Shown: positions 1 through 8,091 of the stretch, in pieces | Layout of the letters: every line of letters starts with the position of its first letter | Position numbering within the stretch: position 1 is the stretch's first letter | From: Mycolicibacterium doricum | Lineage (GTDB): Bacteria > Actinomycetota > Actinomycetes > Mycobacteriales > Mycobacteriaceae | Assembly (NCBI RefSeq): GCF_010728155.1 | Contig: NZ_AP022605.1 | Location: 930,001 to 994,000 of the forward strand | Length of the DNA: 64,000 nt | Reading direction: 5' to 3' | Notes under the pieces: generated by a model | Databases searched by the model: none | What the model was told of the DNA's origin: nothing | Seen by the model: only the letters and a program-made list of their open reading frames with translations | Translations under genes and position numbers: made by a program

Positions 1-1
1 C

Positions 2-445
2 AAGACCGACATGGCCGGTGAGTCCAAAGGGCAGTGGTACCTGCGCCAGATGCTGGGCAGCGCCAACTTCACCGGCGGCTGGCTGCTGCGCTTCATGAGC
101 GGCAACCTGTGCCATCAGATCGAGCACCACCTGTATCCGGACCTGCCCAGCAACCGGCTGCACGAGATCTCGCATCGTGTCCAGGAGGTTTGCGACAAGT
201 ACGACCTCCCTTACACGACAGGGTCGTTCCTGGTGCAGTACGGCAAGAGTTGGCGCACCATCGCCAAGCTGTCGCTGCCGGACAAGTACCTGCGCGACAC
301 CGCTGACAACGCCCCCGAGACCCGCAGCGAGCGGATGTTCGCCGACCTCGAACCGGGTCAGCGGCGCGGACTCAAGTCCTCCATCGCCGTAGCCCGCGCT
401 CGCCGTCGCGAGAAGCGTGAGTCTCGCGGGAAACTCGCCGCTTAA
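2..445 (+). CDS. desA3: Fatty acid desaturase, C-terminal part (DesA3-like)
   Basis: This is the 3' end of a membrane fatty acyl-CoA desaturase; the reading frame is open from base 2 and the gene begins outside the window. The visible 147 residues carry the third histidine box (H-Q-I-E-H-H followed by LYPDLP), which binds the di-iron centre, and then a basic cytosolic tail. In mycobacteria the DesA3 type makes oleoyl-CoA from stearoyl-CoA and takes electrons from an oxidoreductase usually encoded just upstream, which would be out of view. The ATG at 11 is internal and not a real start. The family is clear; the exact substrate is inferred from synteny with Rv3229c. Confidence 0.88.
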   Translation, partial: KTDMAGESKGQWYLRQMLGSANFTGGWLLRFMSGNLCHQIEHHLYPDLPSNRLHEISHRVQEVCDKYDLPYTTGSFLVQYGKSWRTIAKLSLPDKYLRDTADNAPETRSERMFADLEPGQRRGLKSSIAVARARRREKRESRGKLAA

Positions 446-521
446 CGCTTCGAAACTGCGGGGAGATCGGCCATCGGTTTTCAGATGGGCGGTCCACCCC
501 ACAGTTTTCGACGTCGTGGGG

Positions 522-1382
522 TCAGTCGGGGATGTAGTCGAACGTGTCCGGGTTCGGGCCGATCCGACCCAGCTCACGCTTGTCGAGACCCGACAGCGCA
601 TCGACGTCCGCATCGCCCAGCTCGAAGTCGAAGAGGTCGAAGTTCTGCTGAATGCGTTGAGGGGTAACTGATTTCGGGAAGATGATGTCGCCACGCTGGA
701 TGTGCCAGCGCAACACCACCTGTGCGGGCGACTTTCCGCTCGCCTCGGCGATGCGGGTGACCGTCGAATCGTGGAGCACCTGGCCCTGCGCGATCGGCGA
801 CCACGCTTCGGTGGCGATGCCATGTTGCCTGCCGTAGGTGCGCACCGCGTCGTTGAGGAAGTAGGGGTGCAGCTCGATCTGGTTCACGGCGGGGACCGTC
901 TCGGTCTCACGGGCGAGGCGCTCAAGATGGTGGACCTGGAAGTTCGACACCCCGATGCTGCTGGCGCGGCCGTCTTTCTTGAACTCCTCGAGTGTCTGCC
1001 ACGTCGAGACGAAGTCGCCGTCGTACCGAGTCGGCAACGGCCAGTGGATGAGGAACAGGTCGACGTACCCGTCATCGTAGTCGAAGCCCAACTCGCTCAA
1101 GGTCTTGTCGAACGCGCGGCGGGCGTCGTCGGGACGGTGGAACCCGTTGTTGAGCTTGCTCGTGACGAAGACCTCGGCGCGGTCGACACCGGCGTTGCGG
1201 ATGCCCTCGCCGACCCCGCGCTCGTTCTGGTACATCTCGGCGGTGTCGATGTGGCGGTAGCCGATGTCGAGCGCGGTTTTCACCGCGTTCGCCGTCTCGT
1301 CGGGTTTGATCTGGTAGACGCCGAACCCCAATTGCGGGATCGAGGCGCCGTCGTTCAAGCTGACGGTGGGAACGGTGCTCAA
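522..1382 (-). CDS. Aldo/keto reductase (2,5-diketo-D-gluconate reductase type)
   Basis: A 286-residue NADPH-dependent aldo/keto reductase with a TIM-barrel fold. The catalytic tetrad is visible as Asp46, Tyr51 (in DTAEMYQNE), Lys76 (VTSKLNN) and His113 (LFLIHWPLP). The start is the TTG at 1382-1380: it sits 7 bases after the Shine-Dalgarno AGAAGGAGG and gives the usual N-terminus (STVPTVSLNDGASIPQLGFG). The frame stays open upstream to 1463, but that part has no family similarity. The gene stands between the desA3 and rsgA homologues, which are adjacent in M. tuberculosis, so it is an insertion relative to that species. The physiological carbonyl substrate cannot be told from sequence. Confidence 0.92.
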   Translation of the reverse strand: MSTVPTVSLNDGASIPQLGFGVYQIKPDETANAVKTALDIGYRHIDTAEMYQNERGVGEGIRNAGVDRAEVFVTSKLNNGFHRPDDARRAFDKTLSELGFDYDDGYVDLFLIHWPLPTRYDGDFVSTWQTLEEFKKDGRASSIGVSNFQVHHLERLARETETVPAVNQIELHPYFLNDAVRTYGRQHGIATEAWSPIAQGQVLHDSTVTRIAEASGKSPAQVVLRWHIQRGDIIFPKSVTPQRIQQNFDLFDFELGDADVDALSGLDKRELGRIGPNPDTFDYIPD

Positions 1383-1396
1383 GGTCGAGCCTCCTT

Positions 1397-1427
1397 CTGA
1401 CGTAGTTGCATCCTGACGTAGTTGCAT
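1397..1427 (-). promoter_or_regulatory. Tandem 15-base direct repeat just upstream of the AKR ribosome-binding site
   Basis: CTGACGTAGTTGCAT occurs twice, at 1397-1411 and 1413-1427, spaced 16 bases apart (about 1.5 helical turns). The first copy touches the Shine-Dalgarno sequence of the aldo/keto reductase gene. The position and spacing suggest a transcription-factor operator or a recent small duplication. No regulator is encoded beside it. Confidence 0.4.
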
Positions 1428-1631
1428 AGACAGGGTTGGTGTGCCCGGTTCGTGCGACCCCACACACGTCGCGGACCTTCGTCACTCTCCTGTCCGGGTG
1501 CTGTGGGGTTCGTGGACGATCACGAAGGCCTGCGGTGTCGACGAGGATGGCCGTGGTCGCCCCAGCCCCGCAGTCGACGTCGCTGACGTGGTCACCGCAC
1601 CCCAGGAGCCGGCGCACCAGATGTCGGCCGG

Positions 1632-2612
1632 TCATGTGTCGTTGAGTGCGCCCAGCAGGTGACGCGCTGCACCGACGCGGCCGGCGGCCGCGCCGGTGAG
1701 GTCGTCCAGCGCACATTCCGGGTCGGCGGGTGGGCCCATGTGGCCGCAGCCGCGAGGGCATTCGGTGATGGCCTCGGCGAGGTCGGAGAATGCGAGCAGC
1801 ACGTCGTCGGGTGCGATGTGGGCGAGGCCGAAGGAGCGGATGCCGGGCGTGTCGACCACCCAACCGTCGCCGGCCAGCGGCAGCGCGACCGATTGTGTCG
1901 AGGTGTGTCGGCCCTTGCCGACGCCGCTCACCTCGCCGATCGCTCGGTGGGCCTGCGGCACAAGGCGATTGACCAGTGTTGACTTGCCGACACCGGAATG
2001 GCCGAGCAGCACGGTGACCTGTCCTGTCAGCAGTGGCATGACGTCGTCGAGGGCGTCGTCGCGGCCCGCGGTGATCACGGTGACGTCGAGGCCGGTGAAC
2101 TGGGCGGCGAACGGCTCGGCCGGGGCGAGATCGGCCTTGGTCAGGCACAGGATCGGAGTCAGCCCGCCGGCGTAGGCGGCGATCAAAGCGCGTTCGACGA
2201 ACCCCGTCCGCGGCGGTGGATCGGCCAGCGCCACGACGATGAGCAGTTGGTCGGCGTTGGCGACCACCACCCGTTCGGTGGGATCGGTGTCGTCTGCGGT
2301 GCGGCGCAATACGCTTCGCCGTTCGCCGCGGCGCACGATGCGCGCCAGCGTGTCGGGTCGCCTGGTCAGGTCACCGACCAACTCGACGTCGTCGCCGACG
2401 ACGATCGGGGTGCGGCCCAACTCGCGCGCCCGCATCGCCGTCACCACCTGCTCCGGGTCACGGTCGAGCGCACAGCCCCAGCGGCCACGGTCGACGCTCA
2501 CCACCATGGCGCTGCGGGCGTCGGCGTGCTCCGGTCGAGTCTTCGTCCGCGGACGCGTGCCCCGACCCGGCCGCACCCGCACGTCTGACTCGTCGTACTC
2601 GCGAGGGCTCAA
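1632..2612 (-). CDS. rsgA: Small ribosomal subunit biogenesis GTPase RsgA
   Basis: A 326-residue circularly permuted GTPase that helps mature the 30S subunit. An N-terminal OB-fold region is followed by the permuted G motifs: G4 LTKADL (about residue 155), G1/Walker [10 protein letters not shown] (about 201) and G3 DTPGI (about 250). A C-terminal zinc-binding cluster follows (CPRGCGH...EC, about 284-296). The start is the TTG at 2612, giving [18 protein letters not shown], the conserved mycobacterial N-terminus. TTG overlaps the aroA stop as TTGA (2612-2609), so the two genes are translationally coupled. The open frame extends to 2843 but only inside aroA. Confidence 0.95.
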   Translation of the reverse strand: MSPREYDESDVRVRPGRGTRPRTKTRPEHADARSAMVVSVDRGRWGCALDRDPEQVVTAMRARELGRTPIVVGDDVELVGDLTRRPDTLARIVRRGERRSVLRRTADDTDPTERVVVANADQLLIVVALADPPPRTGFVERALIAAYAGGLTPILCLTKADLAPAEPFAAQFTGLDVTVITAGRDDALDDVMPLLTGQVTVLLGHSGVGKSTLVNRLVPQAHRAIGEVSGVGKGRHTSTQSVALPLAGDGWVVDTPGIRSFGLAHIAPDDVLLAFSDLAEAITECPRGCGHMGPPADPECALDDLTGAAAGRVGAARHLLGALNDT

Positions 2613-3919
2613 GCGCCTGCCTCGGGGTCGGTGGCCGTCTGCCCCGCGAGCATGTCCGCCCACATCTGCGGAAACTGGGGCAACGTCTTTGCGGTGGTGG
2701 CGATGTCCTCGATCTCGACGCCAGGGGTGCGCAACCCGACGATGGCGCCGGCCATCGCCATCCGGTGGTCGGCGTAGGAGTGCCAGACCCCCCCGTGCAG
2801 TGGCGTGGCGGTGATCACCAGGCCGTCGTCGATCTCCTCGCACTGTCCGCCGAGCCCGTTGATCTCGGCGCTCAGCGCGGCGAGCCGGTCGGTCTCGTGG
2901 CCGCGCAGGTGCGCGACGCCGCGCAGCCGGGACACCGCTCCGGGGGTGGCCACTACCGCGAGGGCGGCGACCGCAGGGGTGAGCTCACCGACGTCGTGCA
3001 GGTCCACCTCGAACCCGTCGTACTGCCGGGTGCCCCGGACCTCGAGATACGACTCGGTCTGGCGTACCACCGCACCGACCTTCGCCAGGATGTCCAGGAT
3101 GGCGTCGGCGGGCTGGTTGCTCACCGCCGGCCAGCCGGTGACCCGGACCGCGCCGGCACTGACCACCCCGGCGGCGAGGAACGGCACCGCATTGGACAGG
3201 TCGGGTTCGATGGTCCAGTGCCGGGCGGCGACGGGTCCGGGTAGCACGGTCCACCGGTTGGCCGTGGTGTCGTCGACCTCGACGCCAGCGTCGCGCAGCA
3301 TGGCGACCGTCATCGCCACGTGCGGCGCCGACGGCACCGACTCACCGGTGTGCACGATCGTCAGGCCGTCGCGGAAAGCGGCTCCCGACAGCATGAGCCC
3401 GGAGACGAACTGCGATGAGGCCGACGCGTCGATCTCGACGGTGCCGCCGGCGACCGACCCCTCGCCGCGCACCCGGAAGGGCAGGCCGTCGCCGTCGATC
3501 CGCACGCCGAGGCCCTGCAACCCCGCCAACAGCGGCGCGATCGGGCGGGCGCGGGCCTGCTCGTCACCGTCGAACTCCACGGTTGCGGTGCTCAGCGCCG
3601 CCACCGGCGGTAGAAACCGCAGCACCGTTCCGGCGAGGCCGCAGTCCACCCGGGCGCCCGCGGCAGGCGACAGCCGACCGCTGACGCGCAGCTCGCAGTC
3701 GATGGTGTCGACGCACTGCACCTCGAACCCCAGCGTCTGCAGGGCGCCGATCATCAGGTCGGTATCGCGGCTGCGCAGTGCACCGCTGATCGTGGAGGTG
3801 CCCTGCGGGGTGGCCAGCGCCGCGAGCACCAGGGCCCGATTGGTCTGCGATTTGGAACCGGGGATGGTCAACGTCGCATGCACGGGGGTCGGCGTCGAAG
3901 GGGCCGGCCAATTGCTCAC
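2609..3919 (-). CDS. aroA: 3-phosphoshikimate 1-carboxyvinyltransferase (EPSP synthase)
   Basis: A 436-residue enzyme of the shikimate pathway joining shikimate-3-phosphate and phosphoenolpyruvate. The N-terminal signature [16 protein letters not shown] and the later LRSRDTDLM and SYADHRMAM segments are typical. The GTG at 3919 is preferred: it gives an N-terminus aligning with other mycobacterial AroA proteins ([12 protein letters not shown]), and the purine-rich AAGGCAGGA lies about 8 bases upstream, whereas the ATG at 3928 directly abuts that motif. It forms an operon with rsgA (4-base TTGA overlap) and is divergent from the SRAP gene, with only 45 bases between starts. Confidence 0.95.
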   Translation of the reverse strand: MSNWPAPSTPTPVHATLTIPGSKSQTNRALVLAALATPQGTSTISGALRSRDTDLMIGALQTLGFEVQCVDTIDCELRVSGRLSPAAGARVDCGLAGTVLRFLPPVAALSTATVEFDGDEQARARPIAPLLAGLQGLGVRIDGDGLPFRVRGEGSVAGGTVEIDASASSQFVSGLMLSGAAFRDGLTIVHTGESVPSAPHVAMTVAMLRDAGVEVDDTTANRWTVLPGPVAARHWTIEPDLSNAVPFLAAGVVSAGAVRVTGWPAVSNQPADAILDILAKVGAVVRQTESYLEVRGTRQYDGFEVDLHDVGELTPAVAALAVVATPGAVSRLRGVAHLRGHETDRLAALSAEINGLGGQCEEIDDGLVITATPLHGGVWHSYADHRMAMAGAIVGLRTPGVEIEDIATTAKTLPQFPQMWADMLAGQTATDPEAGA

Positions 3920-3964
3920 CGCGTCCATCCTGCCTTGTCGGCTCGCCGTGCCACTATCGGAGGT

Positions 3965-4735
3965 ATGTGTGGACGTTTCGCAGTGACCACCGACCCAGCC
4001 CTGCTGGCCGAGAAGATCAAGGCGATCGACGAGACGAACGCCGCACCGCACGACAGCGGGCCGAACTACAACGTCGCTCCGACCACCACGGTCAGCACGG
4101 TGGTAAAGCGGCACAGCGGCCCCGATGACGAGGCGACTCGCCGCCTACGGTCGATGCGGTGGGGGCTCATCCCACCGTGGGTGAAGGGCGGTGAGGGCGG
4201 CGCACCGGACAACAAAGGCCCACTGCTCATCAACGCGCGTGCCGACAAGGTGACCAGGTCGCCTGCATTTCGCAGTTCGGCGAAGAGCAGGCGCTGTCTG
4301 GTGCCGATGGACGGTTGGTACGAATGGCGGCCGAACGCCGCCGACGGCGGGAAGAAGAAGGCGGCGAAGACCCCGTTCTTCATGTCCGGCGCCGACGGGG
4401 AACCGTTGTTCATGGCGGGGCTGTGGACCACGTGGCGGCCGAAGGACGCACCGAAAGAGGCACCGCCGCTGCTGAGTTGCGCGATCATCACCACCGACGC
4501 CGCAGGACCGCTCGCCGAGATCCACGACCGCATGCCACTGACCATCAGCGCCGAGGACTGGGACCGCTGGCTCGACCCGGACGCCGCGATCGACGAGGGG
4601 TTGCTCCGCGGTCACGGAGACCTCGACCGCATCGAGGTTCGCGAGGTGTCCCGGCTGGTGAACGACGTGCGAAACAACGGCGCTGAGTTGATTGCGCCGG
4701 CCGAGCCCGGGCCCGAACAGGTCACGCTGCTTTGA
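3965..4735 (+). CDS. SRAP-domain abasic-site processing protein (YedK/HMCES family)
   Basis: A 256-residue SOS-response-associated peptidase family protein. It begins MCGRFA; once Met is removed, Cys2 becomes the N-terminal nucleophile that forms a stable thiazolidine cross-link with abasic sites in single-stranded DNA. The family core appears in [39 protein letters not shown] and the EIHDRMPL segment with the conserved His. The ATG at 3965 is required to place Cys2. The stop overlaps the TTG start of the next gene as TTGA (4732-4735), so the two are probably co-expressed. Confidence 0.94.
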   Translation: MCGRFAVTTDPALLAEKIKAIDETNAAPHDSGPNYNVAPTTTVSTVVKRHSGPDDEATRRLRSMRWGLIPPWVKGGEGGAPDNKGPLLINARADKVTRSPAFRSSAKSRRCLVPMDGWYEWRPNAADGGKKKAAKTPFFMSGADGEPLFMAGLWTTWRPKDAPKEAPPLLSCAIITTDAAGPLAEIHDRMPLTISAEDWDRWLDPDAAIDEGLLRGHGDLDRIEVREVSRLVNDVRNNGAELIAPAEPGPEQVTLL

Positions 4736-6255
4736 GTGGACCGTCGAAGTCGACGCCGCTGCACTCCACCGCCGTCGTCGACGACCTCGGCGCCGACCTG
4801 CGGGGCGCCGGGTACACCACCGATGCCGTGGCGCAGTTGCTCGGCGCGGATGCCGAGTCGGCATTCGCCCGCGGAGTGTGGTGGCCCGCCCTGCGGGCGA
4901 CGGACCGGGCCGGGCCACGTCACCAGGCCCTGGCCGTGCTGGTGCGGCTGTTCCTGCTGGGCGCCGACGAACCGCGAGGCCGGGTGGAGGCGGCGTTGCC
5001 GACCGCCGGGGTCGACGCGTTGATCGCCAACGGTGTCCTGTCGGCCACGTCGCAAGAGATGGTGCGCGCCGCACTCGACATCCGCCCGCATGGTGACGGG
5101 CAACGGGACCTCCTGGTCGTCTCGGATCTGGATTCCGCACTGCGCGCGGGCGCCGTGCGGCGCGACCACGTCCTCGGTATCGGTGGTGCGTCGGTGTCGC
5201 TGGCTCGGGCGGTGGTGCGCGGGCCTGTCGGGCGCGCACTGGATCTCGGCACCGGCTGCGGAATACAGGCGTTGCACCTCGATGCGCACAGCGCCGAGAT
5301 CGTCGCGACCGACACCAACGAGCGGGCGCTGGCGCTGGCCGCCGCGACCGCTCGCCTCAACGGGATGTCGTGGGACCTGCGCTGCGGCAACCTGTTCGAG
5401 CCGGTTGCCGGCGAACGCTTCGACCTGGTCGTGTCCAATCCGCCCTTCGTGGTGGGTGCCGGTGCCCGCCACTACATCTACCGCGATTCCGGTATGGCCG
5501 GGGACGCTTTGTGTCGCAGCCTGATCGAACAGGTCGCAGATCATCTCGAACCGGGCGGCACCGCGCATGTCCTGGCGAACTGGATCGTGCGTGACGGCGA
5601 GGACTGGCGCCAGCGTGTGCGGGGTTGGCTCGCGGACACCGCCCTGCACGCGTGGGTGGTGCAGCGTGAACTCGCCGATCCGGTCAGCTACGTCACCCTG
5701 TGGACCTCCGACGCCGGCGAACCGGCGGAGGAGGCGGCCCGGCGGGGCGGCGAGTGGCTGGACTGGTTCGCCGCAGAGGACATCACCGCGATCGGCATGG
5801 GCATGATCGCCCTGCGTGCCCCGCGGGCCGGCGAGCAACGCCCGCCCGAACACATCCTGGAGGAGATCGCCGCAGCCGACGAGGTCGTCACCGGCCCGGA
5901 GGTCGACGCGTTCTTCGCCCGCCGCGACTATCTCCACCACAACGACGATGAGGACCTGCTCGCCGCCCGACTGTCCACGGCGCCAGTGTTCCTCGACGAG
6001 CAGTCACTGCCCGGGCCCGACGGCTGGCAGGTGGTCGGCGCGGCGGTCCGCCGCCCGGGTGGTCCGGGGGCGGTGCTCGGCGTCGACGAGGTGGCGCGCG
6101 CGCTGCTGGCCGGGTGCCGCGGCGAGGTGCCGCTGGGCACACTGATCGACCTGCTGGCCGCCTTCCACGACGTCGACGCCGGGGCGTTGGCCGCCGCGGC
6201 GCTGCCGACCGTCCGTGCGGCGATCGGACGCGGGATCATCTACCAGGCCGAGTAA
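4732..6255 (+). CDS. SAM-dependent methyltransferase (methyltransferase-small type)
   Basis: A 507-residue protein with a central class I methyltransferase domain: SAM loop LDLGTGCGIQAL (about 170-181), acidic DTNE at the end of strand 2, and the catalytic NPPF motif (SNPPFVVG, about 236) typical of N-methyltransferases acting on planar nitrogens such as glutamine amide (PrmC-like) or nucleobases. A 150-residue N-terminal domain and a C-terminal alpha-rich domain flank it, an arrangement known in actinobacteria. The start is a TTG overlapping the SRAP stop (TTGA). The substrate is unknown; a translation factor, rRNA or another nucleic acid is plausible. Confidence 0.85.
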   Translation: MSGPSKSTPLHSTAVVDDLGADLRGAGYTTDAVAQLLGADAESAFARGVWWPALRATDRAGPRHQALAVLVRLFLLGADEPRGRVEAALPTAGVDALIANGVLSATSQEMVRAALDIRPHGDGQRDLLVVSDLDSALRAGAVRRDHVLGIGGASVSLARAVVRGPVGRALDLGTGCGIQALHLDAHSAEIVATDTNERALALAAATARLNGMSWDLRCGNLFEPVAGERFDLVVSNPPFVVGAGARHYIYRDSGMAGDALCRSLIEQVADHLEPGGTAHVLANWIVRDGEDWRQRVRGWLADTALHAWVVQRELADPVSYVTLWTSDAGEPAEEAARRGGEWLDWFAAEDITAIGMGMIALRAPRAGEQRPPEHILEEIAAADEVVTGPEVDAFFARRDYLHHNDDEDLLAARLSTAPVFLDEQSLPGPDGWQVVGAAVRRPGGPGAVLGVDEVARALLAGCRGEVPLGTLIDLLAAFHDVDAGALAAAALPTVRAAIGRGIIYQAE

Positions 6256-6600
6256 CTCAATTGGTATCTCGGCGGGTCGGGCGAGTTCCCCGATGGCCTG
6301 GTCGCCGTAGGAACCGGCCCGCGGGTGGTGTCAATACCGCGCGACGCCGGGTGGCGCCCCGTCGGAGATGAGAGCGGCGACGGCCGGCGCTGCTGCGCGC
6401 AGGCGGGTCAGCTTAGAGGCTGCCGGGAACAACAGTGCGCGGTCCTGCTGTTGTTGGGAACGGCTTCGGATGCACACGCAGCCGAGAATGCGTCGGTCAC
6501 AGCCTCTAGGATCAACGAAGGGACTCTGGTGCCAACGGCCTGCCTGGAACGTCCGGTGGATCTGCCGGGCCTGCTCGAGGGCGCCGCGACAGAAGGGACG
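6256..6600 (+). promoter_or_regulatory. sigH upstream region with a SigH-type promoter and inverted repeat
   Basis: A 345-base stretch before sigH. GGGAACA (6425-6431) followed after 17 bases by tGTT (6449-6452) matches the SigH recognition pattern (GGGAAYA, 16-17 bases, cGTT), as expected for the autoregulated sigH promoter. The same segment has an 8-bp inverted repeat, AACAACAG (6428-6435) and CTGTTGTT (6448-6455). A GTG at 6529 preceded by GAAGGGA could be an alternative longer sigH start. No other gene is evident. Confidence 0.6.
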
Positions 6601-7242
6601 GTGTCGACCACGATGACCGGCATCGACGGATCGGCGGCCGAACGAGCAGAATCCGACGCCGAGCTGACCACACGTTTCCAGCGCGATGCGATTCCGCTGC
6701 TGGATCAGCTCTACGGCGGTGCGCTCCGCATGACGCGCAATCCCGCCGACGCCGAGGATCTGCTGCAGGAGACCATGGTCAAGGCCTATGCCGGGTTCCG
6801 TTCATTCCGGGAGGGCACCAACCTCAAGGCGTGGCTGTACCGCATCCTGACCAACACCTACATCAACAGCTACCGCAAGAAGCAGCGCCAGCCGTCGGAG
6901 TACCCCACCGAGGAGATCACGGACTGGCAGCTCGCGGCGAATGCCGAACATTCATCGACGGGTCTGCGGTCTGCCGAGGTCGAGGCGCTTGAAGCGCTGC
7001 CCGACACGGAGATCAAGGCGGCGCTGCAGGCACTTCCGGAGGAATTCCGGATGGCGGTGTACTACGCCGACGTCGAAGGATTCCCGTACAAGGAGATCGC
7101 GGAGATCATGGATACGCCCATCGGGACCGTGATGTCGCGGTTGCACCGCGGCCGTAAGCAGCTTCGTGAGCTGCTCGCAGATGTCGCTCGCGACCGCGGG
7201 TTCATCCGCGGTGCGCAAGCACCCGAGGAGGTGTCGTCGTGA
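6601..7242 (+). CDS. sigH: ECF RNA polymerase sigma factor SigH
   Basis: A group IV sigma factor for heat and thiol-oxidative stress. Region 2 is seen from [14 protein letters not shown] through [13 protein letters not shown], and region 4 carries the helix-turn-helix segment [20 protein letters not shown]. The chosen GTG at 6601 gives 213 residues, close to the 216 of the M. tuberculosis protein; ATG 6613 and the upstream GTG 6529, which has a better Shine-Dalgarno (GAAGGGA, 5-base spacing), are alternatives. Its stop overlaps the GTG start of rshA as GTGA, tying sigma and anti-sigma synthesis together. A SigH-like promoter upstream indicates autoregulation. Confidence 0.95.
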   Translation: MSTTMTGIDGSAAERAESDAELTTRFQRDAIPLLDQLYGGALRMTRNPADAEDLLQETMVKAYAGFRSFREGTNLKAWLYRILTNTYINSYRKKQRQPSEYPTEEITDWQLAANAEHSSTGLRSAEVEALEALPDTEIKAALQALPEEFRMAVYYADVEGFPYKEIAEIMDTPIGTVMSRLHRGRKQLRELLADVARDRGFIRGAQAPEEVSS

Positions 7243-7532
7243 CTGACGAAGAGCGGTGGGCCCCGCCGGTCGGCTCGGTCGACCCGGAGCATCCCGAGTG
7301 CGCCGCCGTCATTGCCGAGGTCTGGACGCTGCTCGACGGGGAGTGCACTCCGGAGACGCGTGACAAACTCAAACACCATCTCGAGGAATGCCCCGCGTGC
7401 CTGCGCCATTACGGCGTGGAGGAACGGGTCAAACGGCTGATCGCCGCGAAGTGCGGCGGTGACAAGGCGCCGGACCGTTTACGGGAGCGGCTCCGCATCG
7501 AGATCAGCCGCACGACGATCTACCGAAGGTGA
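7239..7532 (+). CDS. rshA: Zinc-associated anti-sigma factor RshA
   Basis: A 97-residue ZAS-family anti-sigma factor that holds SigH inactive under reducing conditions. The redox motif H-x3-C-x2-C is present as His47, Cys51 and Cys54 (HLEECPAC); oxidation of these cysteines releases SigH. A further Cys lies at 36 and a basic tail follows. GTG at 7239 overlaps the sigH stop by four bases, so translation is coupled. The gene is followed by a long perfect hairpin that probably terminates the operon. Confidence 0.95.
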   Translation: MTDEERWAPPVGSVDPEHPECAAVIAEVWTLLDGECTPETRDKLKHHLEECPACLRHYGVEERVKRLIAAKCGGDKAPDRLRERLRIEISRTTIYRR

Positions 7533-7544
7533 CGGCAGAAACAG

Positions 7545-7599
7545 CGAAACTACGGTCTTTGCGGGTTTTCGACCGAGAACCCGCATAACCGTAGTTTCG
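7545..7599. terminator. Long two-tier inverted repeat between rshA and bL37 (probable bidirectional terminator)
   Basis: The outer arms CGAAACTACGGT (7545-7556) and ACCGTAGTTTCG (7588-7599) are perfect complements. Inside them GCGGGTT (7561-7567) pairs with AACCCGC (7578-7584). The hairpin lies between the convergent rshA and bL37 genes, so it can serve both. There is no long U-run, so it may act as a processing or blocking hairpin rather than a classical terminator. Confidence 0.65.
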
Positions 7600-7608
7600 T
7601 GAGTACGG

Positions 7609-7701
7609 TCAGCGGACCGACTTCGAACCGGCGTTGGGCCGCTTGCCGTGGTTCGCCTTCGTGTTCTTGCGGTCGCGCTTCTTGCGGCCTCGCTTGGCCA
7701 T
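7609..7701 (-). CDS. Ribosomal protein bL37 (30 residues)
   Basis: A very small, extremely basic protein beginning MAKRGRKKRDRK, with the NHGKRPNA segment that defines the actinobacterial large-subunit protein bL37. The 30-residue length is slightly longer than the 24 residues I recall for other mycobacteria, through the C-terminal GSKSVR. The start ATG at 7701 has a strong Shine-Dalgarno (GGAGGTA, 7 bases upstream). It is easily missed by gene callers. It is divergent from the TB7.3 gene. Confidence 0.9.
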   Translation of the reverse strand: MAKRGRKKRDRKNTKANHGKRPNAGSKSVR

Positions 7702-7847
7702 GGGGGTACCTCCGTATGGTCGCGGACTGTCCAACCCGCAGCAGGCGGGGCGGTTGCATGCCATTGTCTCACGCCCCGGCGAGTGCTCGGACGGCCCGGG
7801 GTTGTGGTTCGATAGAGCGTCAACAGCAGACACTGAGTGGGGTGGAG

Positions 7848-8063
7848 ATGGCCGAGGATGTTCGCGCGGAGATCGTGGCCAGTGTGCTCGAGGTCGTGGT
7901 CCACGAAGGCGATCAGGTCGGCGAGGGCGACACCGTTGTGCTGCTCGAGTCCATGAAGATGGAGATCCCGGTGCTCGCCGAGGTGGCCGGCACGGTGACG
8001 AAGGTCAATGTGTCGGAGGGCGACGTCATCCAGGCCGGTCACCTCATCGCGGTGATCAGCTAG
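7848..8063 (+). CDS. Biotinylated protein TB7.3 (biotin carboxyl carrier-like)
   Basis: A 71-residue single-domain biotinyl/lipoyl attachment protein, the same length as M. tuberculosis TB7.3 (Rv3221c). The biotin acceptor Lys37 lies in ESMKM, the usual hairpin motif. It has no carboxylase domains of its own and may serve as a carrier for an acyl-CoA carboxylase encoded elsewhere; that partner is not visible. The ATG at 7848 follows GGTGGAG, a close ribosome-binding site. pdtaS follows 28 bases later in the same direction, which suggests co-transcription. Confidence 0.93.
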   Translation: MAEDVRAEIVASVLEVVVHEGDQVGEGDTVVLLESMKMEIPVLAEVAGTVTKVNVSEGDVIQAGHLIAVIS

Positions 8064-8091
8064 CGCATTCGGCGCCCCCCGGTAGGTTGAT

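Noticed and set aside
702..1400. 232-codon plus-strand frame opposite the aldo/keto reductase
   Set aside because: Shadow of a gene whose catalytic tetrad is intact on the minus strand.
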